Positions 9,661 to 17,952 of a stretch of 64,000 nucleotides of DNA are shown in pieces. Numbering within the stretch: the first letter of the stretch is position 1; each line of letters begins with the position of its first letter. Made by a program: the position numbers and the translations under genes. Source of the stretch: an uncultured Microbulbifer sp. (GTDB lineage Bacteria > Pseudomonadota > Gammaproteobacteria > Pseudomonadales > Cellvibrionaceae); contig NZ_CANNGQ010000002.1 of the NCBI RefSeq assembly GCF_947504145.1, positions 806,001 to 870,000 of the forward strand, given 5' to 3'. The notes beneath the pieces are model-generated. The model was not told the origin of the DNA, did not search any database, and saw only the letters and a list, made by a program, of their open reading frames with translations.

Positions 9661-10737
9661 TTAACCAGCTCCCTGTTCCAGCGGCTGCTTGGGGGCGGCA
9701 GGATTCGAATCCCCGCGTGGATCATTTTTGTTCCCGATCGACAGCACCGCTTCGCGGTCGCGCAATTGTGCGGAGAACAGATAGGAAATCATGATCATCA
9801 CCGAGGCGACGGTTATGCCAACGCCCAGCTCAATCACGATAATACCGATGTGCTGGCCGGTGACCGGGTCACCGGCCAGGGCGCTGTAGTCGAGAAAGTT
9901 TTTGCCGCTGGCAAAACTCAGCAGGCCAGTGCAGCCAAAGATCAATACCCCTACCGCTGACAGCAACTGGACCAGCCCGTGACTGGCCACCTTGTGCACC
10001 GCATCCAGGCCAAACACCAAGCTGTAGAGAATAAAGCCCACGGCAAAAATAACCCCTGCCTGAAAGCCGCCGCCGGGGCCGTACTCACCGTGGAACTGTA
10101 CGTAGAGTGCATACAGCATGATCGGAGCAATAAGTACCTTGGCGACCACGCGCAGAACAATATCGCGGGATTGTTGCTGTACCGGTGATTGTTCACGCAG
10201 AACCTGTGACTGGGAGGCGTTCGCCATCAGCAGTGACAACACTCCGAGTCCGGCGGTAAAGATCACCACTACCTCACCAAAGGTATCGAAGCCGCGGTAA
10301 CTGGCCAGAACCGAGGTGACAATATTGGGGATACCGATCTCTGCCATGGACTCCTGGATGTAGTGCGGCGCTACATGTGTCTGGGCCGGCGCGTCGGGAT
10401 CGCCAAACGACGGCATATCCACGGTGGCGGTGACCAGCAGTGCGCCAACGGTAGCCACCAGAATCATTGCCAGGCGCGCGCGATTGCGATCAGCGCGCTG
10501 GTAGCGGCCGCAAAGGGCGAGCGTTAACAGAATCAGCAGCGGGGAAATTCCGGCACCCACCGCGGCCTCGGTAAAGGCCACGTCCACGGCGCCCATGGTC
10601 ATGAAAAAGCCCGCAGAAAGCAGCCCGTAAATGCCGGCCAGCATGGCCGCGGCAAACAGGTCTTTGATCCAGGCAATTGAAACGGCAGTAACAAGCAATA
10701 GTGCCAGTAGTGCGATATCCAGCAACAGGTCCATCAA
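9661..10737 (-). CDS. Fused MrpA C-terminal (MbhD/MbhE) and MrpB subunit
   Basis: A 358-residue membrane protein joining modules that are separate or differently fused in classical Mrp systems. Residues about 1-85 match the DUF4040/MbhD part of the MrpA C-terminus (GVGxGISPLLI-like helix with FTEAAVGAGIS). A middle helix region resembles MbhE. From about residue 190 it is MrpB/MnhB-like, with the YGPGGGFQAGVIFAVG signature. No MrpA N-terminal antiporter module is attached; the D-like copies elsewhere in the operon probably replace it. The gene lies 53 bases after mrpG. Confidence 0.92.
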   Translation of the reverse strand: MMDLLLDIALLALLLVTAVSIAWIKDLFAAAMLAGIYGLLSAGFFMTMGAVDVAFTEAAVGAGISPLLILLTLALCGRYQRADRNRARLAMILVATVGALLVTATVDMPSFGDPDAPAQTHVAPHYIQESMAEIGIPNIVTSVLASYRGFDTFGEVVVIFTAGLGVLSLLMANASQSQVLREQSPVQQQSRDIVLRVVAKVLIAPIMLYALYVQFHGEYGPGGGFQAGVIFAVGFILYSLVFGLDAVHKVASHGLVQLLSAVGVLIFGCTGLLSFASGKNFLDYSALAGDPVTGQHIGIIVIELGVGITVASVMIMISYLFSAQLRDREAVLSIGNKNDPRGDSNPAAPKQPLEQGAG

Positions 10738-10790
10738 TCACATTCCCAATTTCTTTGTTTTGATTTCATAGCCGTTGCTCTTGTCAGCAC

Positions 10791-11201
10791 TCAGGTGCGT
10801 GTATCAACCGCCGTTTCAGGTTCAGGGCCCGCTGTATTGCTTTCGGAAGTCGCCATTGTGCGCGTACGCTTGTTGTTTTTGTGGGTGGCTTCCGCTGGCA
10901 TATGGGGCAGCCGTAGGGCGCTGAGCTGGGCCGAGCGCGCCAGTGCATGGCTGGCGGTAGGGCTGGTAAAGAAAATAAACAGCATAATCAGGCCGAGTTT
11001 GAACAGCGCCAGGCTCCAGCCCGCTGCCAGCATCAGCCCGCTAATTATCAGGAAGGTGGCCAGGGTGTCGGTAATACCCGCTGCGTGCATACGCGAATAA
11101 TAATCCGGGAACCGCAACAGGCCTATTGCACCGGTCAGCATAAAAAAGCAGCCCAGTAACAACAGCAGGCCACTGGCGTAACTCAGCAGAGTGTCAATCA
11201 C
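10791..11201 (-). CDS. Mrp-type antiporter subunit G
   Basis: A 136-residue MrpG/PhaG-like protein with three helices at the N-terminal two-thirds: LLLLGCFFMLTGAIGLLRFPDYYSRMHAAG carries the family RFPD-YxRxHAAG signature. A hydrophilic Thr/Lys-rich tail follows. Its start overlaps the end of the MrpF gene by 8 bases. The subunit is structural in the Mrp complex. Confidence 0.93.
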   Translation of the reverse strand: MIDTLLSYASGLLLLLGCFFMLTGAIGLLRFPDYYSRMHAAGITDTLATFLIISGLMLAAGWSLALFKLGLIMLFIFFTSPTASHALARSAQLSALRLPHMPAEATHKNNKRTRTMATSESNTAGPEPETAVDTRT

Positions 11202-11478
11202 GGGTGGCCTCCGGTGTGGAGTCGGCGTTGCTGTTGCGGAATTCGAAATAGCGCAGCACGCCGATCACACTGACGAAGTTGATCAGGGCGTAGACCAGGG
11301 CGATATCCAGGTATTCCGGCTCACCCAGAGTGAAGCAGATAACCGCAATCAACAGGACCGTTTTGGTTCCAAACATGTTCACGGCCAGAATGCGGTCGTG
11401 AATGGTCGGGCCGAGTACGGCGCGAGTCAGAGCCAGCGCCATTACCACCAGCAGCGCGATCAGGGTTGCGTTCAACAT
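11194..11478 (-). CDS. Mrp-type antiporter subunit F
   Basis: A 94-residue MrpF/PhaF-like protein with three helices and the family pattern RAVLGPTIHDRILAVN, then ALVYALINFVSVIGVLRYFE. It shares one base with the end of MrpE and overlaps MrpG by 8 bases, as expected for a coupled Mrp operon. Confidence 0.94.
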   Translation of the reverse strand: MLNATLIALLVVMALALTRAVLGPTIHDRILAVNMFGTKTVLLIAVICFTLGEPEYLDIALVYALINFVSVIGVLRYFEFRNSNADSTPEATRD

Positions 11479-12008
11479 CAGTTCTTCTGCTCTGCGGGTC
11501 GATGGGACCTGGGCCTGTTTTCTGTCAGCGCGGCAATGCGCTTCTCCATTTCTCCCTGCTTTACTTCCTCCAGCCCGTTGCGGGTCAGAGCGTGAACCAG
11601 CACCGAATTGTTGTCGATATCGATGGCGACGGTACCCGGGGTAAGGGTGATGGAGTTGGCGTACAGTACTCTGCCGAGATCGGAATGCAGGTTGGTGTGA
11701 ATGCGTTCGCTGCAGGGGGATATGGCTGTGGTGGCGTGTTTGCCTGACAGTAGCCCTTTCCAGACACAGGCCGCGACTTCCAGATTGCTGGAAATGATTT
11801 TACGCAGTAACCAGAGGTAATACCCCGGCAGGGTCGACCACAATTCCAGGGGAAGGGATTCCCCGTCCACCACTTTCATACGGCGGGCAATCAAGATGAC
11901 GAACAGAATGGAGGCCAGCCCGAACGCAAGAATCAACGGCGTGTAGTGGCCGGAGTTTGTCAGCCAGATAAAAGCGAGTACTGCGAAAAGACAAAATGTG
12001 TAACGCAT
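11478..12008 (-). CDS. Mrp-type antiporter subunit E
   Basis: A 176-residue MrpE/PhaE-like protein, the first gene of the operon. Two N-terminal helices are followed by the characteristic soluble part with LLRKIISSNLEVA and the SITLTPGTVAID motif. The ATG at 12008 follows a 100-base gap from the next gene, which is the likeliest place for the operon promoter. Confidence 0.93.
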   Translation of the reverse strand: MRYTFCLFAVLAFIWLTNSGHYTPLILAFGLASILFVILIARRMKVVDGESLPLELWSTLPGYYLWLLRKIISSNLEVAACVWKGLLSGKHATTAISPCSERIHTNLHSDLGRVLYANSITLTPGTVAIDIDNNSVLVHALTRNGLEEVKQGEMEKRIAALTENRPRSHRPAEQKN

Positions 12009-12110
12009 GAAAGTTCCACAAATTCAGGCCACAGAAAAAGTTTACACGCGGCCGTTAGGTGTTCGGTGGGTATGCATTTTCTTACCCCGATGGTTTGCTC
12101 GGGTTACTTA

Positions 12111-12563
12111 TTAGGATGTCGACTCGCACTGGTAGTGGCGGTCAAACACACTCAACAAAGCGGACTTCGCCGTGGCAGTTTCGGTAAACGGCTGGGAAAT
12201 TTCTGCCACTCGGACAATCAGCGTATCGATGGTTGCACTCGCCGGCAGGCAGTAGCGGCTGCTGAGACGTTGCCTGGCGTCGTCGGAAAGGCGGGCAGCC
12301 CGGGTTCGGATGGCGCGGGCTACAAAGCCGGAGGGACGCTCGTCAACCGCAACAATATCGTTACTCGCGGACAGATAGCCCTGAATGAATGCCTGGCAAC
12401 TGGAAGAGCCGGGCTGCTGCTCTGCCTGGTGGTTCTTGCACGCCTCTACCAGCTTCGTTGCAGTGAGAGGTTCAGCTAGTACACCGGGTGTCAGGCCAAT
12501 TGTCAATGCGGCGACGGCCATAGGGGCAATCACTGCGCGCAGTTGTCGCTTCATACTCATCAC
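12111..12563 (-). CDS. Small exported protein, Rap1a/Tai-like
   Basis: A 150-residue protein with a signal peptide (cleavage near VLAEP, about residue 30) and four cysteines in the mature part in the pattern C-x(n)-C...YCLP...QC. This arrangement, with an SSCQAFIQGYLSA-type helix, resembles the Rap1a/Tai family; members next to type VI effectors act as immunity proteins, while many stand alone. No effector gene is visible here, so the role is open. It lies alone between ispA and the Mrp operon. Confidence 0.7.
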   Translation of the reverse strand: MMSMKRQLRAVIAPMAVAALTIGLTPGVLAEPLTATKLVEACKNHQAEQQPGSSSCQAFIQGYLSASNDIVAVDERPSGFVARAIRTRAARLSDDARQRLSSRYCLPASATIDTLIVRVAEISQPFTETATAKSALLSVFDRHYQCESTS

Positions 12564-12849
12564 CTTTTTATTCTTATTTGTATTTTTAGTGCTGCACTGG
12601 CCTGGGCACCCTCCATTTTGTTTTGCTTTCGCGAGGTGTGCGTGGCTTGAAAACTGTGCAAGCTGTAGTAAATCTTGCAGAGTTTTGGGTGTTCGTCAAA
12701 TTTGTTCGGGTACCAGAAGGAAGGTTTTTTCTGGTTTTATTTGTCGCTTGTGACGGCAATTGAAGGGATTACGTTATTTCAGGAAAGAGTGGTGCACAAT
12801 ATTTCACAAGTTTTGGCAAAATTTGCTGTGCGTATTGTTGTGTGGGGGG

Positions 12850-13779
12850 TCAATGGTCCCGCTTAACGATGTAATCGGCCAGTTGCTGGAGAATCCTGGT
12901 GTTGACGCTTTCTGTGTTGCTTGAGATTTCGAGTAACGCCTGGCTCGCCTCTTCGTGGAGTTCTCTCGCCTTGGCCTGGGCGCCGTCCAGCCCCAGCAGC
13001 GACACATAGGTGGGCTTGTTGCGCGCAACATCGGCGCCCTGGGTCTTGCCCAGTACCTCGGTATCCGCTGTCACATCCAGAATATCGTCCTGTACCTGGA
13101 ATGCCAGGCCAACGGTCTCCGCGTAGCGGGTGATGGCATTGAGTTGTATGTCGTTGGCACCGCCGATCATGGCGCCGATTCGAGCGCTGGCGACGATCAG
13201 TGCGCCAGTTTTCAGCCGGTGCATTTCCTTTAACTGCTCGAGCGCAAGGGTGTGATCCACCGCGGCGAGGTCGATCGCCTGACCGGCGACCATACCGCGC
13301 GCGCCGGAGGCGCGGGCCAGCTCGGCGATTACCCGGACCTTCAGTTCGGCCGGCAATGGCGAGCCTGAGAGCAGTTCAAATGCCTGGCACTGCAGTGCGT
13401 CTCCGGCGAGGATCGCGGTGGCCTCGTCAAACTGGATATGGCAGGTGGGTCGGCCGCGGCGGAGGTTATCGTCATCCATGGCGGGAAGGTCATCGTGCAC
13501 CAGTGAGTATGCGTGCACACATTCCAGCGCGGCGGCGGCTTCATGGCTTTGGTTGACGGCTCCCTCACCCCCCACTGCGCGGGCGGCGGCATACACCAGT
13601 GCGGGGCGAAGGCGCTTGCCGGGGCCCAGGGCGGCGTACTGCATGGCGGCGAAAAGATCGGCGGCCGTGGACTGGTCGGCGAGGACGGCATTCAGGGTCT
13701 GTTCGACCCGGTGGGCAGAGGTCTGCAGGAATGCCTTGAGCCCCGAGGACATGGCTGCAGCGGTTGTAGAAGCGCTCAC
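12850..13779 (-). CDS. ispA: Farnesyl diphosphate (geranyltranstransferase) synthase
   Basis: A 309-residue short-chain trans-prenyl diphosphate synthase making FPP from IPP and DMAPP/GPP. It has GKRLRPALVY, the first Asp-rich motif in DDLPAMDDDNLRRG, and the second in FQVQDDILDVTAD. The start taken is the GTG right after the xseB stop (TAAGTG), with GGAG just upstream. An ATG nine codons later (13752) would give 300 residues, the usual length, and is an equal alternative. Directly downstream of xseB; dxs is not adjacent. Confidence 0.96.
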   Translation of the reverse strand: MSASTTAAAMSSGLKAFLQTSAHRVEQTLNAVLADQSTAADLFAAMQYAALGPGKRLRPALVYAAARAVGGEGAVNQSHEAAAALECVHAYSLVHDDLPAMDDDNLRRGRPTCHIQFDEATAILAGDALQCQAFELLSGSPLPAELKVRVIAELARASGARGMVAGQAIDLAAVDHTLALEQLKEMHRLKTGALIVASARIGAMIGGANDIQLNAITRYAETVGLAFQVQDDILDVTADTEVLGKTQGADVARNKPTYVSLLGLDGAQAKARELHEEASQALLEISSNTESVNTRILQQLADYIVKRDH

Positions 13780-14073
13780 TTACTCCGCGTCTCCGGCGAA
13801 GTCATCGGCGGCATCAAAGGGCAGCTCCTGGACCTGGCCGTTCTCTTCCATCAGCACCTTGACCTTCTGTTCGGCGCTGGCCAGCTTCTTCTGGCATTCA
13901 CGGGTGAGTTTCACCCCGCGCTCGAAGTCTGATAGCGCTTCATCCAGTGGCAGGTCACCACTTTCCAGTCGTTCTACCAGCTGCTCCAGTTCTTCCAGTG
14001 CGCTTTCAAAGGAAGCGGCTTTCTTTTTGGCGGCCATGGGGAAATCTCTGCAATACCGTTCAATTGCGGGCAA
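13780..14073 (-). CDS. xseB: Exodeoxyribonuclease VII small subunit
   Basis: A 97-residue XseB with the family core [41 protein letters not shown] compressed into two helices (motif parts such as [14 protein letters not shown] are diagnostic). It pairs with XseA, encoded elsewhere, in single-strand DNA degradation. Its stop abuts the ispA start, giving the common xseB-ispA order. The acidic tail is a little longer than in E. coli. Confidence 0.95.
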   Translation of the reverse strand: MPAIERYCRDFPMAAKKKAASFESALEELEQLVERLESGDLPLDEALSDFERGVKLTRECQKKLASAEQKVKVLMEENGQVQELPFDAADDFAGDAE

Positions 14074-14242
14074 CCTTAGCGGCTGGCGCCAGGGTGGTCA
14101 ATTGGCGCGTCCGGACGCCACTTTAGCGGACCGCTGTCGCACCCCCTGCGACAATATGGCGCACTTGTGCGAGGGGCATTTTCGGTAGCATTTGCACGTC
14201 GACTTATAACGCTACGAAAGAACACCACACAAGGAAGACGCT

Positions 14243-16363
14243 GTGTCTCGCTCCGCCCCCTTTTTACGGCGACCGCTCGCGCTGGTCGCCCTGCTCCCGG
14301 CCGCGCTCGCCGGTGCCGAAACCCCGCACCATCCGGACAATGCCCTGGAACAGGTGATTGTCACCGCCACCCGCGAGGCCAAGACCCGATCGGAGCTGGC
14401 GGAATCTGTCGGCGTGATCAGTGAAGAGCAGCTGGAGCACATTGCGCCTGCGCATCCGGCAGACGCGCTGAACCGGGTCGCGGGGGTGCATGTGAACAAC
14501 CTGGGCGGGGAGGGACATATGACCTCCATCCGCCAGCCTATCTCCACCGCCGGGGTCTACCTGTTTCTGGAAGACGGCGTTCCCACCCGGCCCACGGGGT
14601 TCTTCAACCACAATGGGCTGTACGAGATCAACGTCCCCCAGAGCGCCCAACTGGAAGTCACCAAGGGTCCGGCATCCGCGCTCTACGGCAGTGACGCGAT
14701 CGGCGGGGTGATCAATGCAGTCACCAAGGCCGCACCGGAATCGGCGGAAGTGAGCCTGAACGGCGAGGTGGGTGCCGACGGTTGGCAGCGTGCGCTGATC
14801 TCCGGCGGCAACCGCATCGGCCAAAGCACCGCCTTCCGTTTGGACCTGAACAGCACCGCTAGTGAGGGATTCCGCAAGGACGCGGATTACACCCGCACCT
14901 CCATGAGTGGACGTCTGGACAGCCAGTTTGCCGAGGGCTGGGACAGCAAGACGGTGCTGTCCTACTCAACCATCGACCAGAGCGGTGTCTCCGGTCTGGA
15001 GGAGGACGACTACCGCAACAATGTCGAGAACAACCTGTACCGGGGGGATATCGGCAACCGGGAAGTGGAGGCCTTCCGCCTCTCATCCGAGCTGGCCTAT
15101 ACCCCCAGCGAAACCAGTCTGATCACTGCCACCCCGTTTATACGTCACAACACCATGGCAATGATGCCCAGCTGGATGGTGACCTACGACCCGAATATCC
15201 GCGATACCGAATTCAGCTCCTACGGCCTGCTGCTGAAGTACCGCCGGGATTTCGACCGCGGTGAAGTGATTGTCGGTGTGGATGCGGACTACACCCCGTC
15301 CGAATACCGCGAGGAGCGCATCGAGGTTACCCGGGACGGCGAGTACTTTGTGGATTACGCGCGCACCGGTGAGCTGACCTATCACTTTGAAGCGGAGCAG
15401 ACATCGGTCTCCCCCTACGTGCACGCGGAGTTTGCCCCCAGCGCAAACTGGCGGCTGTCTGCAGGGCTACGCTACGACGTATTCGAGGTGGACTACGAGG
15501 ACCAGATGGGTACCCCGAACACCGATGCCTCCCACTTCCGTCCAGCGTCCCAGTCTCGGGACTATGACAACCTGAGTCCCAAACTGGGCGCGGTGTACAA
15601 GCTCACCGATAACCACCAGCTCTACGCCAGCTATCGCCACGCCTTTCGTGCACCCACCGTGGGCACGCTGTTCCGCCCAGGCTCCTCCACCGGCACCACA
15701 GAGCTGGACCCTGTCACCAGTGTCAGCCAGGAAATTGGCCTGCGCGGTATCGTCGGTGAGCGGGTGAACTATGAGGTGGCGGCGTACGACATGACCACCG
15801 AAAACGATATCGTCAGCTACATCGAGGGCAATGATCGCAAGACCACCAACGCCGGTGAGACCAGCCACAAAGGTGTGGAAGTCTCGCTGCAGGCGCCGCT
15901 GGGGCAGGCGTGGGAACTGGGCATTTCCTACGCGGCCATGCGCCAGAAATACGAAGATTTTTCCTATATCTACGGCCATTTTGATCCGAGCTGCCCCTGT
16001 TATGTGCAGGAAAATCTGAATTTCGCCGGCAACGACATCAGCCGCGCGCCGGAAGCCCTCGCCAACGTCACTCTGGCCTACACCCCCGAATGGCTCAGCG
16101 GCCTGCGTATGGAGCTGGAGTGGTCCCACATGGGCAGCTACTACACCGACGAGACCAACACCCAGAGCTACGCCGGCCACGAGCTGTTTAACCTGCGCGC
16201 CACCCACGACCTCCGCGAAGACCTGTCTGTGTACGCGCGCCTGTCCAACGTCACCGATGAGCGCTACTCCACCTATACCTCCAACCAGGTGGGCGACGAG
16301 GACCTGAGCTACCGCCCGGGTCTGCCGCGCTCCCTGTTTGCCGGTGTGCGCTACCGCTTCTGA
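14243..16363 (+). CDS. TonB-dependent outer-membrane receptor
   Basis: A 706-residue receptor. It has a GTG start with a signal peptide ending near LAGA and a TonB-box-like EQVIVTATR at about residues 31-39. The plug domain shows DALNRVAGVHVNN and KGPASALYGSDAIGGVINAV, and the beta-barrel ends in the canonical aromatic terminus (VRYRF). The receptor opens a four-gene plus-strand run with a PepSY protein and a RegBA-like pair. That context suggests uptake of a metal, heme or metal chelate linked to redox sensing; the substrate cannot be read from sequence. A CPC motif lies in an extracellular-type loop near residue 590. Confidence 0.95.
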   Translation: MSRSAPFLRRPLALVALLPAALAGAETPHHPDNALEQVIVTATREAKTRSELAESVGVISEEQLEHIAPAHPADALNRVAGVHVNNLGGEGHMTSIRQPISTAGVYLFLEDGVPTRPTGFFNHNGLYEINVPQSAQLEVTKGPASALYGSDAIGGVINAVTKAAPESAEVSLNGEVGADGWQRALISGGNRIGQSTAFRLDLNSTASEGFRKDADYTRTSMSGRLDSQFAEGWDSKTVLSYSTIDQSGVSGLEEDDYRNNVENNLYRGDIGNREVEAFRLSSELAYTPSETSLITATPFIRHNTMAMMPSWMVTYDPNIRDTEFSSYGLLLKYRRDFDRGEVIVGVDADYTPSEYREERIEVTRDGEYFVDYARTGELTYHFEAEQTSVSPYVHAEFAPSANWRLSAGLRYDVFEVDYEDQMGTPNTDASHFRPASQSRDYDNLSPKLGAVYKLTDNHQLYASYRHAFRAPTVGTLFRPGSSTGTTELDPVTSVSQEIGLRGIVGERVNYEVAAYDMTTENDIVSYIEGNDRKTTNAGETSHKGVEVSLQAPLGQAWELGISYAAMRQKYEDFSYIYGHFDPSCPCYVQENLNFAGNDISRAPEALANVTLAYTPEWLSGLRMELEWSHMGSYYTDETNTQSYAGHELFNLRATHDLREDLSVYARLSNVTDERYSTYTSNQVGDEDLSYRPGLPRSLFAGVRYRF

Positions 16364-16386
16364 GACTCTGTTAGGAAAAGAAAAAA

Positions 16387-17922
16387 ATGAACCTGAAAAA
16401 GCAGTGGCTCGATTGGCACAACAAGCTGGGCTGGTACGCACTGGCGGGAATACTGGTGTGGGCCGTCTCCGGTATCAGTCACCCGATGATGGCCTGGTTT
16501 GGCCCCAAGGCGGCCAGCTTTTTTCCGCCCTCGGTAAGTGTGAGCGCGAACCAGCTGAATGGCTTGCCACAGTTGCTGGCGGAGCCCAGCCATGTGCGCG
16601 ACGCGAAAGTGGTGAAAGTAGTGCCCTCAGCCAGTGGCCCACTGTTGCAGGTGACCAGAAGTGAAATCGCGCCGCGCGATTACTACCGGCTCTCCGATGG
16701 CAGCGCAGTGGCCGAGGGCGACCAGCAACAGGCGCGTTGGCTGGCGGGTTATTACAGCGGCCGCAGTGAAGACCAGATACAAACCATCCGCCTGCAGACC
16801 AGCTTCGACAACGCCTACCCCTCGGTCAATCGCCTGCTGCCCGTGTACCGGGTGGAATACGCCGGCGACGACGGTCTGACCCTGTTTGTGCACACCGAGA
16901 CGGCAGCCCTGGCGTCCATCACCGACAGCCGCAAAGCCACCATGCAGGGCATCTTCCGACAGCTGCACACCTTCGCCTGGTTGGACGGACTGGAGTACGG
17001 CCGCCTGATCCTGATCGGCCTGCTGATGCTGACCTTGTTTGCGTTTGCCGCTACCGGCCTCGCGCTGGTAATTGCTTTGCGCCCCGCCAACGGGAAACAA
17101 AGAAAGATCAAAGACGGCAAACGCCGCTACCACCGTCTGCTCGGCTATGTCCTGTGGCTGCCACTACTGGGCTGGTCTGCCAGCGGTTTCTACCACTTGC
17201 TGCAATCATCCCTGGTGGAACCGGCACAGGGCCTGCGCCTGGGGCAAACCGCCGAGATTCAAAACCTGAGCGCGGATTTCCGCTGGATGGATACGCTCGC
17301 GGGCCGCGCCATCAACAGCCTGTCCCTGATCAGCGGGCCTGACGGCGCCCCCCTGTACCGCGCGGGGTTTGCCCCGGACAAATCCAGCGCGCCCGGCAGC
17401 CGCGACCAGCGTTTTGACGGCCGCCCCTCGGAAGCGGGTGCTCTGTTTGTGGATGCGCGCAGCGGTGCAGTGCTGGACAGTTTCGGCGATCGCGAACAGG
17501 CCCAGTTACTCACCATGCGCCATACCGGTATTGCCGAGAGTGAGATTGCCAACCTGCAGCTGGTGACCCGCTACGGGCCCGGATACGACTTCCGCAACAA
17601 GCGCCTGCCGGTGTGGCAGATCGACGTGGCGGATGACAGCAAACGCATGCTGTTTGTGGACCCGGTAACCGGGGTGTTGGTGGACCAGTCCCGGCGTGTC
17701 GATCGCGCCGAGCGCCTGTCATTCTCCCTGCTACACAAATGGAGCCACCTCACGCCCCTCACCGGCCGTCAGGTGCGCGACGGTATGATCGTGTTTACTC
17801 TGCTGCTGATATTGGCCAGCAGTGTTATTGGCGGGATCATGTTGGCCGGACGCCGCAAGAAGCGCGCGCGGAAATCCAGCCCAGCGAGCGCTGGCCCAAT
17901 CCCGGCCCCGGCGACACAATAG
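16387..17922 (+). CDS. PepSY-domain membrane protein
   Basis: A 511-residue inner-membrane protein of the PepSY-associated TM family. It has an N-terminal helix (WYALAGILVWAVSGISHP), a large periplasmic region, helices near residues 200-230 and 245-275, another periplasmic domain with a PepSY-like repeat (VWQIDVADDSKRMLFVDPVTG), and a final helix near 465-490 ending in a basic tail. Proteins of this type are often encoded beside TonB-dependent receptors and some are implicated in iron-chelate reduction. It starts 23 bases after the receptor and ends 30 bases before the histidine kinase. Confidence 0.85.
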   Translation: MNLKKQWLDWHNKLGWYALAGILVWAVSGISHPMMAWFGPKAASFFPPSVSVSANQLNGLPQLLAEPSHVRDAKVVKVVPSASGPLLQVTRSEIAPRDYYRLSDGSAVAEGDQQQARWLAGYYSGRSEDQIQTIRLQTSFDNAYPSVNRLLPVYRVEYAGDDGLTLFVHTETAALASITDSRKATMQGIFRQLHTFAWLDGLEYGRLILIGLLMLTLFAFAATGLALVIALRPANGKQRKIKDGKRRYHRLLGYVLWLPLLGWSASGFYHLLQSSLVEPAQGLRLGQTAEIQNLSADFRWMDTLAGRAINSLSLISGPDGAPLYRAGFAPDKSSAPGSRDQRFDGRPSEAGALFVDARSGAVLDSFGDREQAQLLTMRHTGIAESEIANLQLVTRYGPGYDFRNKRLPVWQIDVADDSKRMLFVDPVTGVLVDQSRRVDRAERLSFSLLHKWSHLTPLTGRQVRDGMIVFTLLLILASSVIGGIMLAGRRKKRARKSSPASAGPIPAPATQ

Positions 17923-17952
17923 AGGCCTGAATTTCTGCGAGAGTCGGTCTCA

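Noticed and set aside
12111-12563. Type VI immunity protein paired with an effector
   Set aside because: The fold resembles Rap1a/Tai but no effector or type VI gene is in the window, so the specific role is not claimed.
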